Shown: in pieces, positions 55,517 to 64,000 of the stretch
Layout: each line of letters starts with the position of its first letter
How positions within the stretch are numbered: the first letter of the stretch is position 1
DNA from: JAHRAW01 sp963693025
Lineage (GTDB): Bacteria; Pseudomonadota; Gammaproteobacteria; Arenicellales; Poriferihabitantaceae
DNA length: 64,000 nucleotides
Assembly (NCBI GenBank): GCA_963693025.1
Contig: OY843749.1
Location: 2,728,001 to 2,792,000, forward strand
Reading direction: 5' to 3'
Program-made: the position numbers and the translations under genes
The notes under the pieces: generated by a model
Seen by the model: only the letters and a program-made list of their open reading frames with translations
Databases searched by the model: none
What the model was told of the DNA's origin: nothing

Positions 55517-58500
55517 TTACATATTCCGCCGATACCGCCCACCCACCTCATACAACAAGTTTGAAATTTCCCCCAGCGAGCAGACTTTGACCGCTTCGAC
55601 CAGTTCGGTGAAGATGTTTTCTCCGGCGAGGGCGGCTTGTTTTACTTTGTTCAACGCCGCTTCGGACTCGTCAGCGTGGCGGGTGTGGAAGTCTCTTAGG
55701 CGGTTGATTTGGCTTTGTTTTTCTTCTTCGCTGGAGCGCGCCAGTTCGATGTTGGGCGCTTCGGTTTGCTTTGGGTTGAGGAAGGTGTTGACGCCGATGA
55801 TGGGCAGGCTGCCGTCGTGTTTGCGTTGCTCGTATAACATCGACTCGTCTTGGATTTTGCCCCGCTGGTAGCCGCTTTCCATCGCGCCGAGCACGCCGCC
55901 GCGTTCGGAGATTCGCTCGAATTCCAGCAGCACGGCTTCTTCCACCAACTCGCTCAACTGCTCGACGATGAAACTGCCCTGGTTGGGGTTGTGGTTGAAC
56001 GCCAGCCCCCATTCGTTGTTGATGATTAACTGGATGGCGAGCGCGCGGCGCACCGATTCCTCGGTCGGCGTGGTGACGGCTTCGTCGAATGCGTTGGTAT
56101 GCAAACTGTTGCAGTTGTCGTAGATTGCGATGAGCGCTTGCAGCGTGGTGCGAATGTCGTTGAAGTCCATCTCCTGGGCGTGCAGCGAGCGCCCGGAAGT
56201 CTGGATGTGGTATTTGAGTTTTTGCGAGCGCTCGCCGGCGCCGTATTTGTCGCGCAGCGTGACCGCCCAGATGCGCCGCGCGACTCGCCCCATGACGGTG
56301 TATTCGGGGTCCATTCCGTTGCTGAAAAAGAATGACAAGTTGGGCGCGAAATCATCGATGCGCATGCCGCGCGCGAGATAACTTTCGACATAGGTGAAAC
56401 CGTTGGCGAGGGTGAACGCCAACTGCGTGATCGGGTTCGCGCCGGCTTCGGCGATGTGGTAGCCGGAAATGGAGACCGAGTAAAAATTCCGCACTTGGTG
56501 GCGAATAAAATACGCCTGAATATCGCCCATCAGTTTGAGCGAAAACTCGGTTGAGAAGATGCAAGTGTTCTGCCCCTGGTCTTCCTTGAGGATGTCCGCC
56601 TGCACGGTGCCGCGCACGTTGTGGAGCGCGGTTGCGGTAATTTCGCGGCGCTCGTCATCATCGGGTTCGCGGCGGTGTTCATCGTGGAATGCGGCGATTT
56701 TTTGGTTGACGGCGGCGTTCAGAAACATCGCCAGAATGATGGGCGCGGGACCGTTGATGGTCATCGACACCGAGGTCATCGGCTCGCATAAATCAAAGCC
56801 GTGATACAACGCTTCCAAGTCGTCCAAGGTGGCGATGGACACGCCCGAGTTGCCGACCTTGCCGTAAATGTCGGGTCGCTCGTCGGGGTCGCAGCCATAC
56901 AATGTGACCGAGTCAAACGCGGTGGAAAGCCGCTTCGCGCGGGCGTGCGCCGACAGTTTTTTGAAGCGCCGGTTGGTGCGCATGGCGTCGCCTTCGCCGG
57001 CGAACATGCGGGTCGGGTCTTCGCTGTCGCGCTTGAACGAAAACACGCCGGCGGTGAACGGAAACCGCCCCGGCAGGTTTTCCAGCATCAACCAAACCAG
57101 CAGGTCGCCGTGGTCGTGGTAGGTCGGTAGCGCGACCTTGCGCAGGCGGTTGCCGGAGAGCGTGGAGACGGCGAGGTCGGTTTTCACTTCCCTTTCCCCC
57201 TCGCGCGCGCGGACTTTCACCACCAACTCATCCTCGCTGTAACGCGCGCGCAACGCGGGCCACTCGGCAAGCAAGTTTTTACAACGCGCGTCCATTTGCC
57301 GGTCGCGCGCTTCAATCAATCGCTCCAACTCGCCGGTTGCACGCCCTGCAGATTTCGCCGACTCCTGCGCGAGCATCGCCCGGCTGGCTTCGAGTTGCTG
57401 GCGTTGGCGCGCGATGACCGCCTGCGCCGCGGCGTGGGCTTTGTATGCCCTGACGGTGTCGGCAATCTCCGCCAGATAGCGCACGCGCTTGGACGGAATC
57501 AGTTTGTTTTTGTCGGTGGAGCAGCGCGTATGGAGGGGAGCCGCCGGCAACATACTTTTGCCTTGCCGCAAGCCGAGCGCGGTGAGCGTGGCGAGCATCC
57601 CTTGATAGAGCGCGGTCACGCCGTCGTCGTTGAACTGCGAGGCGATGGTTCCATAGACCGGCATCGCTTCGGGCGGTTGTGAAAACGCTTCGCGGTTGCG
57701 CTGCACTTGTTTGCAGACATCGCGGTGCGCGTCTTTGGCGCCGGCGCGGTCGAATTTATTGATGGCGACAAAGTCGGCGAAGTCGAGCATGTCGATTTTT
57801 TCCAGTTGGCTCTGCGCGCCGTATTCCGGGGTCATCACATAGAGCGAGCAGTCCGCCAAGTCGGACACGCCGGTGTCGCCCTGGCCGATGCCAGGCGTTT
57901 CGACAATCACCAAATCAAAGCCGGCGAGTTTGCAGGCGTTGACCATCAGCCCGAGTTGGCGCGGCAACCCGCCCTTGTTCGCGTCCGCACTGTGGTGACG
58001 GGTCGCCACCGAGCGCATGAAAATGTTCGGGTGGAAGATCGCGTTCATGCGAATGCGGTCGCCGAGCAATGCGCCGCCGCTTTTGCGCCGCGACGGGTCG
58101 ACCGCGATGATGGCGATTTGCAAGTCGTCTCGCCGGTCCATACGAAAGCGCAAGATTAACTCGTCGGTCAACGACGATTTGCCGGCGCCGCCGGTGCCGG
58201 TGATGCCCAAAACCGGGATGTTGCCGCCGAGTTTGTCCGGCGCAAGGAGAGTGCCTAACCGCTCATCGCCCGGCGTTTTTTCAAGCGCGCTCAACACCCC
58301 GGCGAGCGCGCGCCGGTCGCCGTTTTTGACATCAAGCAACGCCGGCGGGGGCGCATCCGCATCGCGCGTTCGGCACTGCGCGATGGTGTCCTCAATCATC
58401 CCCACGAGCCCCATCTCCTGCCCGTCCGTGGGCGAGTAGACGCGCGTGACGCCGTACGCTTCCAGTTCGGCAATCTCGTCGGCGATGATGACGCCGCCGC

Positions 58501-58810
58501 CGCCGGCGAAAATCCGAATGCGCTCGCCGCCCCGCTGCCGCAACATGTCGACCATATACTTGAGGTATTCCACATGCCCGCCCTGATAGGAGCTGACCGC
58601 GATGCCGTGGGCGTCTTCTTGCAAGGCGGCGGTCACGATTTCCTCGACCGAGCGGTTGTGCCCCAGGTGAATGACCTCGGCGCCGAGCGATTGCAGGATG
58701 CGCCGCACAATGTTGATGGCGGCGTCGTGGCCGTCGAACAAACTGGCGGCGGTGACAAACCGGACCGGGGCGGCCACGTTCTGCCGGTTGGTTTCCCGGT
58801 TAATCGTCAT
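55517..58810 (-). CDS. icmF: Fused isobutyryl-CoA mutase (IcmF)
   Basis: A 1,097-residue adenosylcobalamin enzyme that interconverts isobutyryl- and n-butyryl-CoA. Its three parts are in the family order: an N-terminal B12-binding domain (DGHD at 26-29), a central MeaB-like G domain with P-loop GTGGAGKS (205-212) that guards the cofactor, and a C-terminal mutase TIM barrel (LCEPMTSVSMTINGPAPIIL). A charged linker of roughly 100 residues precedes the barrel. The start ATG at 58810 follows the family N-terminus MTINRETN. A divergent MerR gene and its operator-like palindrome lie just upstream. Confidence 0.95.
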   Translation of the reverse strand: MTINRETNRQNVAAPVRFVTAASLFDGHDAAINIVRRILQSLGAEVIHLGHNRSVEEIVTAALQEDAHGIAVSSYQGGHVEYLKYMVDMLRQRGGERIRIFAGGGGVIIADEIAELEAYGVTRVYSPTDGQEMGLVGMIEDTIAQCRTRDADAPPPALLDVKNGDRRALAGVLSALEKTPGDERLGTLLAPDKLGGNIPVLGITGTGGAGKSSLTDELILRFRMDRRDDLQIAIIAVDPSRRKSGGALLGDRIRMNAIFHPNIFMRSVATRHHSADANKGGLPRQLGLMVNACKLAGFDLVIVETPGIGQGDTGVSDLADCSLYVMTPEYGAQSQLEKIDMLDFADFVAINKFDRAGAKDAHRDVCKQVQRNREAFSQPPEAMPVYGTIASQFNDDGVTALYQGMLATLTALGLRQGKSMLPAAPLHTRCSTDKNKLIPSKRVRYLAEIADTVRAYKAHAAAQAVIARQRQQLEASRAMLAQESAKSAGRATGELERLIEARDRQMDARCKNLLAEWPALRARYSEDELVVKVRAREGEREVKTDLAVSTLSGNRLRKVALPTYHDHGDLLVWLMLENLPGRFPFTAGVFSFKRDSEDPTRMFAGEGDAMRTNRRFKKLSAHARAKRLSTAFDSVTLYGCDPDERPDIYGKVGNSGVSIATLDDLEALYHGFDLCEPMTSVSMTINGPAPIILAMFLNAAVNQKIAAFHDEHRREPDDDERREITATALHNVRGTVQADILKEDQGQNTCIFSTEFSLKLMGDIQAYFIRHQVRNFYSVSISGYHIAEAGANPITQLAFTLANGFTYVESYLARGMRIDDFAPNLSFFFSNGMDPEYTVMGRVARRIWAVTLRDKYGAGERSQKLKYHIQTSGRSLHAQEMDFNDIRTTLQALIAIYDNCNSLHTNAFDEAVTTPTEESVRRALAIQLIINNEWGLAFNHNPNQGSFIVEQLSELVEEAVLLEFERISERGGVLGAMESGYQRGKIQDESMLYEQRKHDGSLPIIGVNTFLNPKQTEAPNIELARSSEEEKQSQINRLRDFHTRHADESEAALNKVKQAALAGENIFTELVEAVKVCSLGEISNLLYEVGGRYRRNM

Positions 58811-58868
58811 AGTGGTTGGCTTGCCGGGCGGCGGGGCTGGCAATTCGGAGGGGAATAACGTACATTAC

Positions 58869-58886
58869 CTTAACGTAAACGTCAAG
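58869..58886. promoter_or_regulatory. Inverted repeat, candidate MerR operator
   Basis: CTTAACGT-AA-ACGTCAAG has one mismatch between its half-sites and sits in the divergent gap between icmF and merR. It resembles the ACGT-centred palindromes of LiuR-type MerR regulators. Likely target of the adjacent regulator. Confidence 0.6.
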
Positions 58887-58931
58887 TCACACTACCCGAT
58901 GCGCCGATGTGCGCGATGCGCGCGAACCACG

Positions 58932-59306
58932 ATGAACACCACCACCACCTACACCATCTCACAACTCGCCCGGCATTTTGACGTAACCCCGCGCACGGTG
59001 CGTTTCTACGAAGACAAAGGGCTGCTGTCGCCGCGGCGGGTGGATAACCGGCGCATCTACCGGCAACGCGATTTCGTGCGGCTGAAACTCATCCTGCGCG
59101 GGCGGCGTATCGGCTTTTCCCTGGCGGAACTCAAGCAGACCCTGGAATTGTACGATACGAAATCCGGCGAGGCGGCGCAAATTGAATATGTGCTCACGAC
59201 CATCGCCAAACACCGAGACGAATTGCAACGCCGGCAACGCGATATCGCGGCGACGCTGAAAGACATGCGCGGCATCGAAGCGCGCATCCGCGCCTCCCAC
59301 GCATGA
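58932..59306 (+). CDS. MerR-family transcriptional regulator
   Basis: A 124-residue regulator. The N-terminal wHTH reads YTISQLARHFDVTPRTVRFY, then EDKGLLSPRR; the dimer helix follows (TKSGEAAQIEYVLTTIAKHR). No cysteine pair of the metal-sensing MerR type is visible, which fits the LiuR/SoxR-unlike branch that controls acyl-CoA metabolism genes. The ATG at 58932 is preceded by a purine-poor leader. It diverges from icmF and overlaps the methyltransferase gene by 4 bp (ATGA). Confidence 0.88.
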   Translation: MNTTTTYTISQLARHFDVTPRTVRFYEDKGLLSPRRVDNRRIYRQRDFVRLKLILRGRRIGFSLAELKQTLELYDTKSGEAAQIEYVLTTIAKHRDELQRRQRDIAATLKDMRGIEARIRASHA

Positions 59307-60139
59307 GCAACTACGAAAACTATTCCCAAACCGCGCAACATTACGACAACACGCGCATCCCGGTCGGTGTGGAAATCATCACCGGCTGTCTGGCACAGGG
59401 CGCGGCGCCCCTCGCGCAACAACACCTGCTGGACGCCGGCTGCGGCACCGGCAATTACGCGCGGGCATTGCTGGCGCATGTCGGGCGCATCAGCGCGGTG
59501 GACATGAACGAGCCGATGCTGGAGCGCGCGCGCGGCAAACTCGCCGCCGAACACCGCCATGGCCGCATCGACTTTCACCGCGCCACCATAGACGCATTGC
59601 CCTTCGAAGACGCGGTGTTCGACGGCGTCATGGTCAACCAAGTGCTACACCACCTCGACCTCGCCGCCGCCGACGACTACCCGGTCTATCGCAAAGTATT
59701 CGCCGAATTCGCGCGCGTGCTAAAACCCGGCGGCGCAGTCATCATCAACACCTGCTCCCGCGAACAACTGCGCCACGGCTTCTGGTACTACCACCTCATC
59801 CCCGACCAAACCGCAACCATGTGCGCCCGCCACGCCCCCCTGGATGCGCTGCGGCAAATCATGCAAGCCGCCGGCATCACCCCCCAACAATGCTTCGTGC
59901 CAACCGACGCGCTAATGCAAGGCAAAGCCTACTTCAACCCCCAAGGCCCCCTAAAAAAATCCTGGCGCAACGGCGACTCCATCTGGAGCACCGTCCCCAA
60001 AAAAACCCTAACCACGGTATGCACCCGCATCCGCGAACTGGAAAAAACCGGCAAACTACAAAACCACTTCGACCAACACGATGCTCAACGTCAACACATC
60101 GGGCAGTTTTCGTTTTTGTATGGGCGGTGTTTGAGTTGA
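59303..60139 (+). CDS. Class I SAM-dependent methyltransferase
   Basis: A 278-residue protein. Motif I is LLDAGCGTGNYARALLAHV and the acidic loop follows in ISAVDMNEPML; DGVMVNQVLHHLD and FARVLKPGGAVIINT are motifs II and III of the UbiE/type 11 group. Its substrate is unknown. It is translationally coupled to the MerR gene, so it is probably part of the same regulon as icmF. The C-terminal third is less conserved but intact. Confidence 0.9.
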   Translation: MSNYENYSQTAQHYDNTRIPVGVEIITGCLAQGAAPLAQQHLLDAGCGTGNYARALLAHVGRISAVDMNEPMLERARGKLAAEHRHGRIDFHRATIDALPFEDAVFDGVMVNQVLHHLDLAAADDYPVYRKVFAEFARVLKPGGAVIINTCSREQLRHGFWYYHLIPDQTATMCARHAPLDALRQIMQAAGITPQQCFVPTDALMQGKAYFNPQGPLKKSWRNGDSIWSTVPKKTLTTVCTRIRELEKTGKLQNHFDQHDAQRQHIGQFSFLYGRCLS

Positions 60140-60197
60140 ATTTGGGGTTATCAAGCAAAGTCGACAAGAACAACAACCTCAACAAAAACAATCCCTC

Positions 60198-60489
60198 GTC
60201 AGTCACAACAACTTCGGCAGTCACAACAGCGTCGTCAGTCACAACAACGTCGTCATTCCAAAACCGCGTCATTCACCCCCACTTCGTCATTCTCGAGCGT
60301 TAGTGTCCGTTGCCGCCGCGCTTTTTCTTTTTAAGCGGCGGCTTACGGACACTTGCGTCCTCGGGAATCTCCCTCATGTTGGCACGGGCTTTGTTGAAAT
60401 TCACGGTAGACTTAGGGAGATTCCCGAAGGCGATGAAAAATATAGTCGCCTGTCGGCTCCCTATTTTTCTATCGTTCGAGAATGACGGG
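60198..60489. repeat. Modular palindromic repeat, locus 15
   Basis: Four imperfect copies of a CGTCAGTCACAACAA motif (about 60198-60260) are followed by an A-spacer-B unit ending at 60489. The spacer is GGCACGGGCTTTGTTGAAAT. The 361-bp gap has no gene. Confidence 0.85.
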
Positions 60490-60500
60490 GTAGGGAGTTA

Positions 60501-63500
60501 TCAAACCTTATCTATCTCCTCCATAACCCCCGCCGTCTCCGTCAGCGCTACGATTACTCTCTGGTAGTGCTTAATTTCATCCGCAGTCAGCGCTCGCCCC
60601 TTGCGGTCTTTTAGGTATTTTTGGGCGGGGTGGTAGCCGCCTATTTGGAAGTTCCAGGCGGTTTGGGGGATGCCGGTGAAGTGTTGGGTTTTGTTGATGG
60701 AGACTTTGCCGTCGGCGAATTGGATGGCGGTGATGGTGTTGTCGCCGGGTTGCGGGTAGGTGGTGATTGGCGTGTCGAGTTTGGCGCTTTCCATTAGGTG
60801 CAGTGCGCGCAATTCGGCGCCGAGCGCGGCGAGGGCGCGGAATTGTTTTTGGTTGGCGGGGTATGGGACGCGCGGGAAGTCTATTTTCAGGAACTCGCGG
60901 TATTTTTGGCGGTAGGTTGGGCTGTGCAGGGTGGCGTAGATGTAGTCCAGCAGGTCGATGGGGGCGAAGGTGTTGTGGTCGTCGGTTTTTTCCGGGGTGA
61001 AGCGCAGGGTGAGTTGGTCGGCGATTGTTTTTATGATGTCGGGGTTTAGGTTGGGTTTGCGTTCTGGTTTGCCGTCAAGGCATGTTTGTTTTTCGTCAGG
61101 GTAAAGGTAGAGAGGGAAGAAATAAGTTTGGTCGCTGGCTACGTGAATATCTGCGATATGGCGTGTGATAAAAACGCGATCAAAAACAACATTGGCTGAA
61201 TACGACCGCGAGGTCAGAAACCCCAGATTGTCGCCTGCCAAAATATGGCGCATAGTCTCATAACCAGGTGTACCCACGAAGCCTTTCGATTTCCCGGTAT
61301 AAAGAGTCTTTCTAATATCAAACGGTCGATACAGAATAGAAACCATACGGGGGTTGTGTTTTTGCACATCATTTTTCGCCAAGGCGATTTTCCAATCTCT
61401 CGAATCTGCAGGAAGGGAATATTTTTTCCGTATACTTTCTGCGTCTAACTCCAACATGTCCTTTTCAATTCTACCTATCTCGTTTGCAGAAAAAGCAATG
61501 GTAATTTTATCCCTTTCTGTTTTCACGCTGGAACTATAATTACTAAATAACTCACTCACAGCAAATCCGCTTTCATACTTTGCTTTCACAGAAAAATCTT
61601 TCGGCACGAAAAAGAAATAAGGCGATGGAGTTTCCAGTTTCGTGAAACCAAACTTGTTCAAGTCGTGTTCCCATAAAAATTCGTATTTGCTTTCCCGTTC
61701 GCCGAACAAGTCGCAATGAAATACTTCACCTAAATCGCCCTTTTTCTTTTTGCTGGTCTTGACAAATAAATTAATGGAAACGCCCTGCATAATATCAAAG
61801 ACATTTTTATCCGGCGAACCATCGGGGCTGCGTTCTTTCTTTCTGCTGTCGCCGTGCAGATTAAGGATATAAATCTTGTCAAAAGTCTCCAGCAAATGGC
61901 GACGCATCTGGCGGTGGGTTATGCCGTCAATAAAACTGTTGTTGGAAATATAGGCGAGAATGCCTTCGCCGGTTCTTTCAATTAGATGCTCGCCGTAACG
62001 AATAAACTTGATGTAATCGTCGTCCAAATTGAGTTTTTTCTCATTCAAGTTTTTCTTGTAATCTTCCAATAATTCTTGAATCCATTCGCCCCTGTTGCTA
62101 CTACTAACCGCATACGGCGGATTACCAATCACCACCATCACCGGCGTGTCGCGTTTGATAAAATTCGCTTCGTTGGCTTCGACAGAAAGCCATTGCGTAA
62201 ACAAGGTTTCAGTATCAGGATGATGTTCTTCCAGCGAATTGGTAAGATAAACACGCAAACGGTTGCCGTTCAAATCGCAACCGCTATCGCGCAACACCAT
62301 TTCCAGTTTGGTATGCGCCATTGCATACGATGCAAGCAACACTTCAAAGCCGTTCAAGCGCGGGATTAAATCCTGTTTTACATAGTCGGGCCAGACGCCT
62401 TCCTGACCGGCGAACTGTTTGCTGTAAATTTCCTGCACGATGGCGGCGAGGAAGGTGCCGGTGCCGGCGGCGGGGTCCAGGATTTGCACTTTGTGCACTT
62501 CCGTTTGGTAAGTCTCCGCTTTGCCTTGCTTGCGTTTGTCGGTGGACGGCGCGCCTTCAATTTCAATGACGGTTTTTCTCGTGTCGGCGAGTCCGTCTTT
62601 CAGGTTGAATTCGGTTCGCAGGATTTCATCGACCGCGCGCACGATGAAATTGACCACCGGTTCGGGGGTGTAATAAACGCCTCTGCTCTTGCGCAGTTTG
62701 GGGTCGTATTCGCCGAGGAAGGTTTCGTAAAAGTGGATGAACGGGTCGTTTTGCTGGGTGGCTTTGCCGTAGCCTTTCATCAATTCGCCGACATCGGCGG
62801 CGCGAAAGACATCGGCGAGGTCGTCCACAATCCAGTGGATGCGTTTGTCGAGGTCGTAGCCGGCGATGTGTTGGAAGAACTTGCGCAGGAACGGGTTGGT
62901 GGAGGGAATCAATTCGCCCGCTTCGAAGCGTGTGAAGGTGGCGGGCGTGGGGTCGTGCAAGCGCGCGGCGAACATTCCGTAGGCGACGGTTTGCGCGTAA
63001 ATGTCGGCGAAACCGGCGGCGTCCAAGTCGTGGATTAGGTGTTTCTTGAATGCGCTCAGTTGCCCTTGCAACGCGCTTTCCATTTCGTCTTGCCGCGCCC
63101 CGCGGGCTTGCGCGCGGTCGTCTCGAATCAACGCTTCGGTAATGGTCGCCGCCAGCATCCGCGCTTTGTGCGCCATTCGCCCGGCGAGGTCGTTGGCGGC
63201 GGTGATGGTCTGTCCGTGGTAAGCGCCGAAGTTTGCGATGAGGTCGGCGAACTGGGCGAAGTTTTGCGGCAGGGGCTTGATTTTGCCGCCGCTGAGTTCG
63301 GCGATGGCAACCGAAGCGGCTGGTTTTATTTCGCCGTCGCGGTGGAAACGAAACTCCAGGTAGTTGGTGAAGATGAGATTGTCGAGCGATTCGACATAGC
63401 GTTTTAACTGCGCGCGGTGGGTGGTGTCGTCCAGTGATTTGTCGACGTTTTTCGCTTCGATGTAACCGAGTGGGATGCCGTCTCGCGCCAATACATAGTC

Positions 63501-63668
63501 CGGCGCACCGCATTCAATGCGGCGCGGTTCGTTGGTGATGTGGACGTCGGGCAGGAGTTCCTGCATCAGTTGTTGCAGGTCGGCGCGGAAACTGTGCTCA
63601 GTGGCATTGCCGCCGCTGTGGGTTGCGTTGAGTTGCTTGAGGTAGGCGGGGATGGGGGATGGGGGCAT
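60501..63668 (-). CDS. Single-chain type IIG/ISP-like restriction-modification enzyme, copy 2
   Basis: A 1,055-residue paralogue of the enzyme at 39344. It shares PD..EAK, LDPAAGTG and NPPY motifs, near-identical codons for the N-terminal half, and a similar C-terminal domain (KPNLNPDIIK). Residues 518-870 differ strongly and are encoded by lower-GC DNA (61100-62100), which suggests a separately acquired recognition region. The first 45 residues also differ (MPPSPIPAYLKQLNATHSGG). The two enzymes probably recognise different DNA sites. A 1.2-kb near-identical segment could support recombination between the copies. Confidence 0.9.
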   Translation of the reverse strand: MPPSPIPAYLKQLNATHSGGNATEHSFRADLQQLMQELLPDVHITNEPRRIECGAPDYVLARDGIPLGYIEAKNVDKSLDDTTHRAQLKRYVESLDNLIFTNYLEFRFHRDGEIKPAASVAIAELSGGKIKPLPQNFAQFADLIANFGAYHGQTITAANDLAGRMAHKARMLAATITEALIRDDRAQARGARQDEMESALQGQLSAFKKHLIHDLDAAGFADIYAQTVAYGMFAARLHDPTPATFTRFEAGELIPSTNPFLRKFFQHIAGYDLDKRIHWIVDDLADVFRAADVGELMKGYGKATQQNDPFIHFYETFLGEYDPKLRKSRGVYYTPEPVVNFIVRAVDEILRTEFNLKDGLADTRKTVIEIEGAPSTDKRKQGKAETYQTEVHKVQILDPAAGTGTFLAAIVQEIYSKQFAGQEGVWPDYVKQDLIPRLNGFEVLLASYAMAHTKLEMVLRDSGCDLNGNRLRVYLTNSLEEHHPDTETLFTQWLSVEANEANFIKRDTPVMVVIGNPPYAVSSSNRGEWIQELLEDYKKNLNEKKLNLDDDYIKFIRYGEHLIERTGEGILAYISNNSFIDGITHRQMRRHLLETFDKIYILNLHGDSRKKERSPDGSPDKNVFDIMQGVSINLFVKTSKKKKGDLGEVFHCDLFGERESKYEFLWEHDLNKFGFTKLETPSPYFFFVPKDFSVKAKYESGFAVSELFSNYSSSVKTERDKITIAFSANEIGRIEKDMLELDAESIRKKYSLPADSRDWKIALAKNDVQKHNPRMVSILYRPFDIRKTLYTGKSKGFVGTPGYETMRHILAGDNLGFLTSRSYSANVVFDRVFITRHIADIHVASDQTYFFPLYLYPDEKQTCLDGKPERKPNLNPDIIKTIADQLTLRFTPEKTDDHNTFAPIDLLDYIYATLHSPTYRQKYREFLKIDFPRVPYPANQKQFRALAALGAELRALHLMESAKLDTPITTYPQPGDNTITAIQFADGKVSINKTQHFTGIPQTAWNFQIGGYHPAQKYLKDRKGRALTADEIKHYQRVIVALTETAGVMEEIDKV
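62329..63552. repeat. Long direct repeat, copy 2 (restriction-modification gene core)
   Basis: Partner of 41217-42440, same orientation, about 21 kb away. Recombination between them could delete or duplicate the intervening dprA-topB, catabolic and icmF genes. Boundaries are approximate. Confidence 0.85.
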
Positions 63669-63713
63669 GGGGGGAATTTAGCATGGGAGGGGGTGCGGGA
63701 ATGGCGGCTATTA

Positions 63714-64000
63714 CTCGTCATTCTCGAACGATAGAAAAATAGGGAGCGTCAGCGACCATATTTTTCATCGCCTTCGGGAATCTCATCCCGACTGGCGCTG
63801 AGTTCAAACAAAGCCGTCATTCCCGTTTAAAAGACTGCGGGAGTGGCGTTGTTTGGGCTCAGCGCCAGTCTTAGGGAGATTCCCGAGGTCGTAAGTGTCC
63901 GTAAGCCGCCGCAAGAAGAAGCGCGGCGGCAACGGACACTAACGCTCGAGAATGACGAAGTGGGGGCGGCTCCCTACTTTCTACCGTTCCGGAATGGCGG
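63714..64000. repeat. Modular palindromic repeat, locus 16
   Basis: A B-type arm in reverse, a spacer with GGCGCTGAGTTCAAACAAAG, a GACTGCGGGAGTGGCGTTG boundary as in loci 7 and 9, and an A-type arm shortened like locus 11. A further B-arm fragment (GGCTCCCTACTTTCTACCG) reaches the window edge. Confidence 0.82.

Overview
The window is 64 kb of GC-rich DNA from a proteobacterium, most likely a gamma- or betaproteobacterium. The pointers are hda, the dprA-smg-topB block, a class A RNase P RNA, a lipid A-type acyltransferase with a heptosyltransferase-like protein, and a fused isobutyryl-CoA mutase. I cannot name a genus. No rRNA, tRNA or CRISPR array was seen. The first gene is cut by the left edge.

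Layout: 1-1.2 kb, an IS1182-type transposase (5' end missing). 1.6-3.4 kb, metY with a CoA-binding protein. 3.7-7.6 kb, a large repeat-domain outer-membrane (autotransporter-like) protein. 8.3-11.3 kb, an acyl-CoA synthetase and a trypsin-like protease. 11.5-16.8 kb, a TAXI-type TRAP transporter whose binding protein and permease are separated by a DNA methyltransferase-HNH fusion. 17.1-19.5 kb, a DUF3726-like protein coupled to a large unknown protein. 19.5-19.9 kb, rnpB. 20.2-26.2 kb, a DUF1127 protein, a 28-residue membrane peptide, a LysR regulator and a cell-surface sugar/lipid operon ending in a divergent glycosyltransferase with a 17-G tract. 26.7-29.6 kb, argG, argF and wrbA. 30.1-33.5 kb, hda-pgsA, a Crp/Fnr regulator and a GT2-GtrA fusion. 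34-37.3 kb, hisBHAFI. 38.3-42.6 kb, an accessory patch with a proline-rich repeat protein, a two-TM SLATT-like protein and a single-chain restriction-modification enzyme. 42.9-47.2 kb, dprA-smg-topB. 47.9-55.2 kb, an eight-gene catabolic operon (two Rieske oxygenases, Rieske ferredoxin, glyoxalase, 2-hydroxyacid dehydrogenase, glutamine-synthetase-like ligase, hydrolase, cupin). 55.5-60.1 kb, icmF with a divergent MerR regulator and a methyltransferase. 60.5-63.7 kb, a second copy of the restriction-modification enzyme with a different recognition region.

Three themes stand out. First, most intergenic gaps of 200 bp or more hold a family of modular palindromic repeats built from a few interchangeable arms and spacers, at least 16 loci in 64 kb. 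Second, there are several signs of switchable or mosaic loci: the poly-G tract in a glycosyltransferase, the twin restriction-modification genes that share near-identical ends around a divergent core (plus a relic of a third copy), and a four-copy 19-bp repeat that multiplies the start region of the methyltransferase-HNH gene. Third, short low-complexity insertions appear inside otherwise conserved housekeeping enzymes.
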